This document shows, piece by piece, positions 5,756-8,241 of a stretch of 8,241 bases of DNA. The notes beneath the pieces were generated by a model that was given only the letters and a program-made list of their open reading frames with translations, ran no database searches and had not been told where the DNA came from. This DNA is from Oligoflexus sp. (lineage in GTDB: Bacteria > Bdellovibrionota_B > Oligoflexia > Oligoflexales > Oligoflexaceae), in the NCBI GenBank assembly GCA_030151925.1, contig JASLCY010000153.1:1-8241 (forward strand), read 5' to 3'. A program made the position numbers and the translations under genes. How positions within the stretch are numbered: position 1 is the stretch's first letter; every line of letters starts with the position of its first letter.

Positions 5756-7997
5756 GTCCAAACGATCTTTCCTGCTTCTCGGTTGCCTCGGCTTCGCGGT
5801 GCCTGTCCGGGCCGGCGAGGCCTCCTTGCGTCAGGACCTTTTACGTCTTGAAGAGAAACTGAGTACAGCCGCTGTCAGCGATAACAAAGGCAGCCCGGGC
5901 GTCCAGAAGGAAATCGCCAATGCGCTCTTCAAGAGGGCCGATGCGAGCTTTCGCGCCAAGGAATATTTCGATACCGTGAGGGCGCTCAATCAGCTCCTCA
6001 ACGCTACCCCCAATATCGACAACTACCTCGACGCCCAGTTCTATCTCGGACGTTCTTATGAAGAGCTCCGTTACCCGGCGCGTTCGATCAAAGCCTATCT
6101 CCGCTATCTGAGCAGCTTCGCCAGCAAATCCGATGGCAACCATCCGCGTTTGCTCGAAACCATCTCCCGTCTCCTTCTGCTGAAAGAAGACATGCTGACC
6201 GAAGAGGGCGAGACCTTCGACCGCCTGCTCGTGAGCCTCGTGAGCTTAAACAGCATTCCGGCCGCTCAACGCGACGAGATCAAGCTCCTCGCGGCCAAGG
6301 GCGCTTACCAGACCCAGAAGATGCAGCTCGCCGAAGAATGGCTCAACGACCTGATTCGCTCCGGCCGCTCGGCTCATGTCCAGGCCGACGCTCACTTCTA
6401 TCTCGGACTCGTCAATCTCAAGCTTGGACGCTACGACAAGGCCGAAGAGCTCTTCCTCAAGATAGCGAATGACGACAACGCATCGCACTACCTCATTCGC
6501 CAGCTCGCGCGCCTCGACCTCGCTCGCCTCTATGCGGCGCGCAACCTGCCCAAACTCGCTTGGGACTGGTATCAGAAGGTGGAAGGACCGGGCGAAAGCC
6601 AACGCCTCGCCATCTATGAAAGCGTCGGCCTGCTGATGCAATCGGAGAACTTCGCCAAGGCGCGCGAACTGGGCGAGACCTATATCAAGGCCTTCCCGAA
6701 TACGAAGGAAGCCGCCCTCATTCGCGAACGCATGGCCTACCTGCAGCTGTCGAGCGGATCGTTCGAAGCCGCGGAAAGCACCGTCATGAATCGCCAGAAG
6801 GATCTCGACAGCCTCGGCCAACGCCTGAGCAAGAAATACGAAGGCTCCATCATTGTCCAATCCAATGACCTCGATGAGCTCCGCAGAGCCGCGGCGGTCA
6901 TGAATATCGAGTCCGTGGTCCTGAACCGCGCCGCAGCCTTGAATCATCGTCTCGACCGTGCGAAGAGCCTCGTCGCCGAGCATCGTCAGCAGCTCCGTTC
7001 GCTGCAGTACACGCTCGGTCGCGCCGGCACCGCTTCCCTGCGGCCGGAACTCTTCGCGAAAGACGAGCAGTTCTGGAGCTACGTCGAAGACCTTTCCGCC
7101 ATCGGCGAGAAGATGATCGCGAATGAAATCGCTTTCTACAACTGGACCGAGGCCCAGCAGATCAGCTTCGTGAAGGGGCAGGAGCGCCGCGAGAAGATCC
7201 GCCTCGATAAAACCGCGCGTCCTGTGCAATGGCAGAATATGTATCAGCTCGGCATGATCGAATATCGTTCGGCCGAACTCAATAAACGCATCCTCCAGGG
7301 CAAAGCCGAACTCGCGGCAGCGATTTACAACGGCAAGAAGGGCAATGCGAAGCAGCAGGACCTGAGCCATGAGGCCGACGACCGGATCAAGGAATACAAT
7401 AAACTCAACAAAAAACTCGATCTCGCCATGGAGAACGAACGCGAGCTTTGGTTGAAGAATTCCAAGTATTCTTCGCCGCTGCTCCGCACCCGCAAACGTT
7501 TCCTCATGCTCGCCCAGGAATTCCTGGATACGAACGTCACGCTCTCCGAGCAGAGGGATCGTTACCCGGATCCTGCCACGAAACACGTGCAGGAAGACTA
7601 CGCCACCAACTGGCAGATCTGGCCGCGCGTTGCCGGCAAGATCCTGACCCTGATCCGCGATCGCGAGAAGCAGGAAGAAGACTGGGTCACGGCGCAGCAA
7701 AAGACTCAAACCAAAGCCGTCGAGACCGCCGAGAAACTCGCGGATCGCGAAGATGCGCTGCGTTTCTCCATCGCTCGCGCCACCGGTAAAGCGCTCCCCG
7801 ACGTCATCAGCTATATGCGCCTCGCCATCAACGAGCAGGCCGCTCGCGGCAAGAAATGGCTCGCGGACGTCGACTGGCAGCGTTACCTCAGGGAAACCGA
7901 CGAAAGAAACCGTCAACAGGCCAAACACGACGTTGACGAGACCCGTTTAAGAGAAAATCAAAAAGATTCCGAGATAGAGAGGGCTCTCCATGAATAA
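5742..7997 (+). CDS. Large secreted TPR / helical-repeat protein, function unknown
   Basis: I start this gene at 5742. The frame is open from 5628, but the added 38 residues are a basic, non-homologous-looking stretch read out of frame through the upstream gene. From 5742 the protein opens with a signal peptide (KSKRSF, hydrophobic core, PVRA before GEAS), giving 751 residues. Residues about 55-350 hold TPR-like helix pairs: DAQFYLGRSYEELRYPARSI (97-116), DAHFYLGLVNLKLGRYDKAE (216-235), a pair near 250-280, and LLMQSENFAKARELGETYI (297-315), followed by one more near 323-350. Residues 370-751 are a charged helical region, much of it probably coiled coil (for example 545-570 and 640-672), ending in an extremely polar tail (EIERALHE). 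No catalytic motif is seen. TPR arrays are protein-interaction scaffolds, so a periplasmic or outer-membrane-associated assembly role is inferred. It overlaps the upstream gene by 14 bases and the downstream gene by 8. Confidence 0.88.
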   Translation: MISLKSKRSFLLLGCLGFAVPVRAGEASLRQDLLRLEEKLSTAAVSDNKGSPGVQKEIANALFKRADASFRAKEYFDTVRALNQLLNATPNIDNYLDAQFYLGRSYEELRYPARSIKAYLRYLSSFASKSDGNHPRLLETISRLLLLKEDMLTEEGETFDRLLVSLVSLNSIPAAQRDEIKLLAAKGAYQTQKMQLAEEWLNDLIRSGRSAHVQADAHFYLGLVNLKLGRYDKAEELFLKIANDDNASHYLIRQLARLDLARLYAARNLPKLAWDWYQKVEGPGESQRLAIYESVGLLMQSENFAKARELGETYIKAFPNTKEAALIRERMAYLQLSSGSFEAAESTVMNRQKDLDSLGQRLSKKYEGSIIVQSNDLDELRRAAAVMNIESVVLNRAAALNHRLDRAKSLVAEHRQQLRSLQYTLGRAGTASLRPELFAKDEQFWSYVEDLSAIGEKMIANEIAFYNWTEAQQISFVKGQERREKIRLDKTARPVQWQNMYQLGMIEYRSAELNKRILQGKAELAAAIYNGKKGNAKQQDLSHEADDRIKEYNKLNKKLDLAMENERELWLKNSKYSSPLLRTRKRFLMLAQEFLDTNVTLSEQRDRYPDPATKHVQEDYATNWQIWPRVAGKILTLIRDREKQEEDWVTAQQKTQTKAVETAEKLADREDALRFSIARATGKALPDVISYMRLAINEQAARGKKWLADVDWQRYLRETDERNRQQAKHDVDETRLRENQKDSEIERALHE

Positions 7998-8241
7998 ATC
8001 GTTGCTTTGCCTCGCTCTCCTCTGGGTGACCGTGCCTAAAGCCCTCCACGCTGAAGGTCTCCGTCCCGAGGCGATCGACGACACCACGCTCAAAGCCTAC
8101 GGTGACTACTGGAAGTCGTTCGACGACTACGAGAAGGAAAGCTTCACCAGGAAGAACGCCGATCACCTCGAGGCCTGGAATCGCCTGAAGGCCGAATGGA
8201 AAGCCCAGGACAAGAACCTCACCGACGCCCAGGCGCTCGAC
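7990..8241 (+). CDS. Secreted helical protein, N-terminal part (3' end cut by window)
   Basis: The 84 codons seen stay open to the window edge. The ATG at 7990 overlaps the TPR gene's stop by 8 bases and follows GAGAGGG (7977-7983) at a 6-base spacing. The product opens with a signal peptide (MNKSLLCLALLW, then KALHA before EG). Residues 30-84 are hydrophilic and mostly helical, rich in Lys, Glu, Asp and aromatic residues (YGDYWKSFDDYEKES), with no motif I recognise. It may be a further helical-repeat or coiled-coil partner of the TPR protein. The overlap, signal peptide and composition place it in the same operon and compartment. Confidence 0.82.
   Translation, partial: MNKSLLCLALLWVTVPKALHAEGLRPEAIDDTTLKAYGDYWKSFDDYEKESFTRKNADHLEAWNRLKAEWKAQDKNLTDAQALD

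Noticed and set aside
4907..5761. 284-codon minus-strand open frame across the first two operon genes
   Set aside because: It spans the junction of two convincing plus-strand genes and shows no domain; a shadow.
6246..7928. 560-codon minus-strand open frame opposite the TPR gene
   Set aside because: Its length is striking, but the residue mix (Glu, Val, Leu, Gly, Arg, with repeated FLG/LLG-like strings) mirrors the CTC/GAG/CGC-rich codons of the sense gene. No start context, signal or domain supports it.
1..8241. CRISPR arrays, tandem repeats or insertion-sequence ends
   Set aside because: I found no regularly spaced direct repeats, no long tandem repeats and no transposase reading frame on either strand.

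Overview
The window spans the junction between a horizontally acquired metal-resistance island (left, about 1-3545) and what looks like the host chromosome (right, 3546-8241). The boundary is a complete tRNA-Pro(GGG) gene on the minus strand. A tyrosine recombinase gene lies just beyond the tRNA 3' end, in the same orientation, which is the classic layout of an island integrated into a tRNA gene. Base composition supports the junction. Hand counts of single 60-base lines give G+C of 26/60 (301-360) and 25/60 (1801-1860) in the metal genes, 31/60 (2881-2940) and 35/60 (3241-3300) in the integrase, and 31/60 (4021-4080) and 43/60 (4561-4620) in the chromosomal part.

Left part. The window opens inside a CzcA-type heavy-metal RND efflux pump (C-terminal 433 residues). 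It is coupled by an ATGA overlap to a cation diffusion facilitator of the CzcD/ZnT type with a His-rich N-terminus. Together they form an inner-membrane zinc/cobalt/cadmium-type export module: the CDF moves metal from cytoplasm to periplasm, and the RND pump drives it across the outer membrane. A hairpin between the convergent CDF and integrase genes can terminate the integrase transcript and possibly the metal transcript. The integrase keeps a full R-K-H-R-H-Y catalytic set.

Right part. After the tRNA and a gene-free stretch of 214 bases comes a tightly packed plus-strand operon of four exported proteins whose ends overlap by 4, 14 and 8 bases. They are an MltD-like lytic transglycosylase, a small periplasmic coiled-coil plus beta-domain protein, a 751-residue TPR/helical-repeat protein, and a further secreted helical protein cut off by the window end. 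Only the first has a confident function. Together they look like a cell-envelope machine that would cut peptidoglycan and build a periplasmic scaffold.

Organism. It is a Gram-negative bacterium with moderately high G+C core genes. The secreted coiled-coil/beta protein followed by a large TPR protein recalls clusters in Bdellovibrionota and Myxococcota (the old Deltaproteobacteria). This placement is from memory and tentative. The least described part of the window is the trio of envelope genes behind the lytic transglycosylase.
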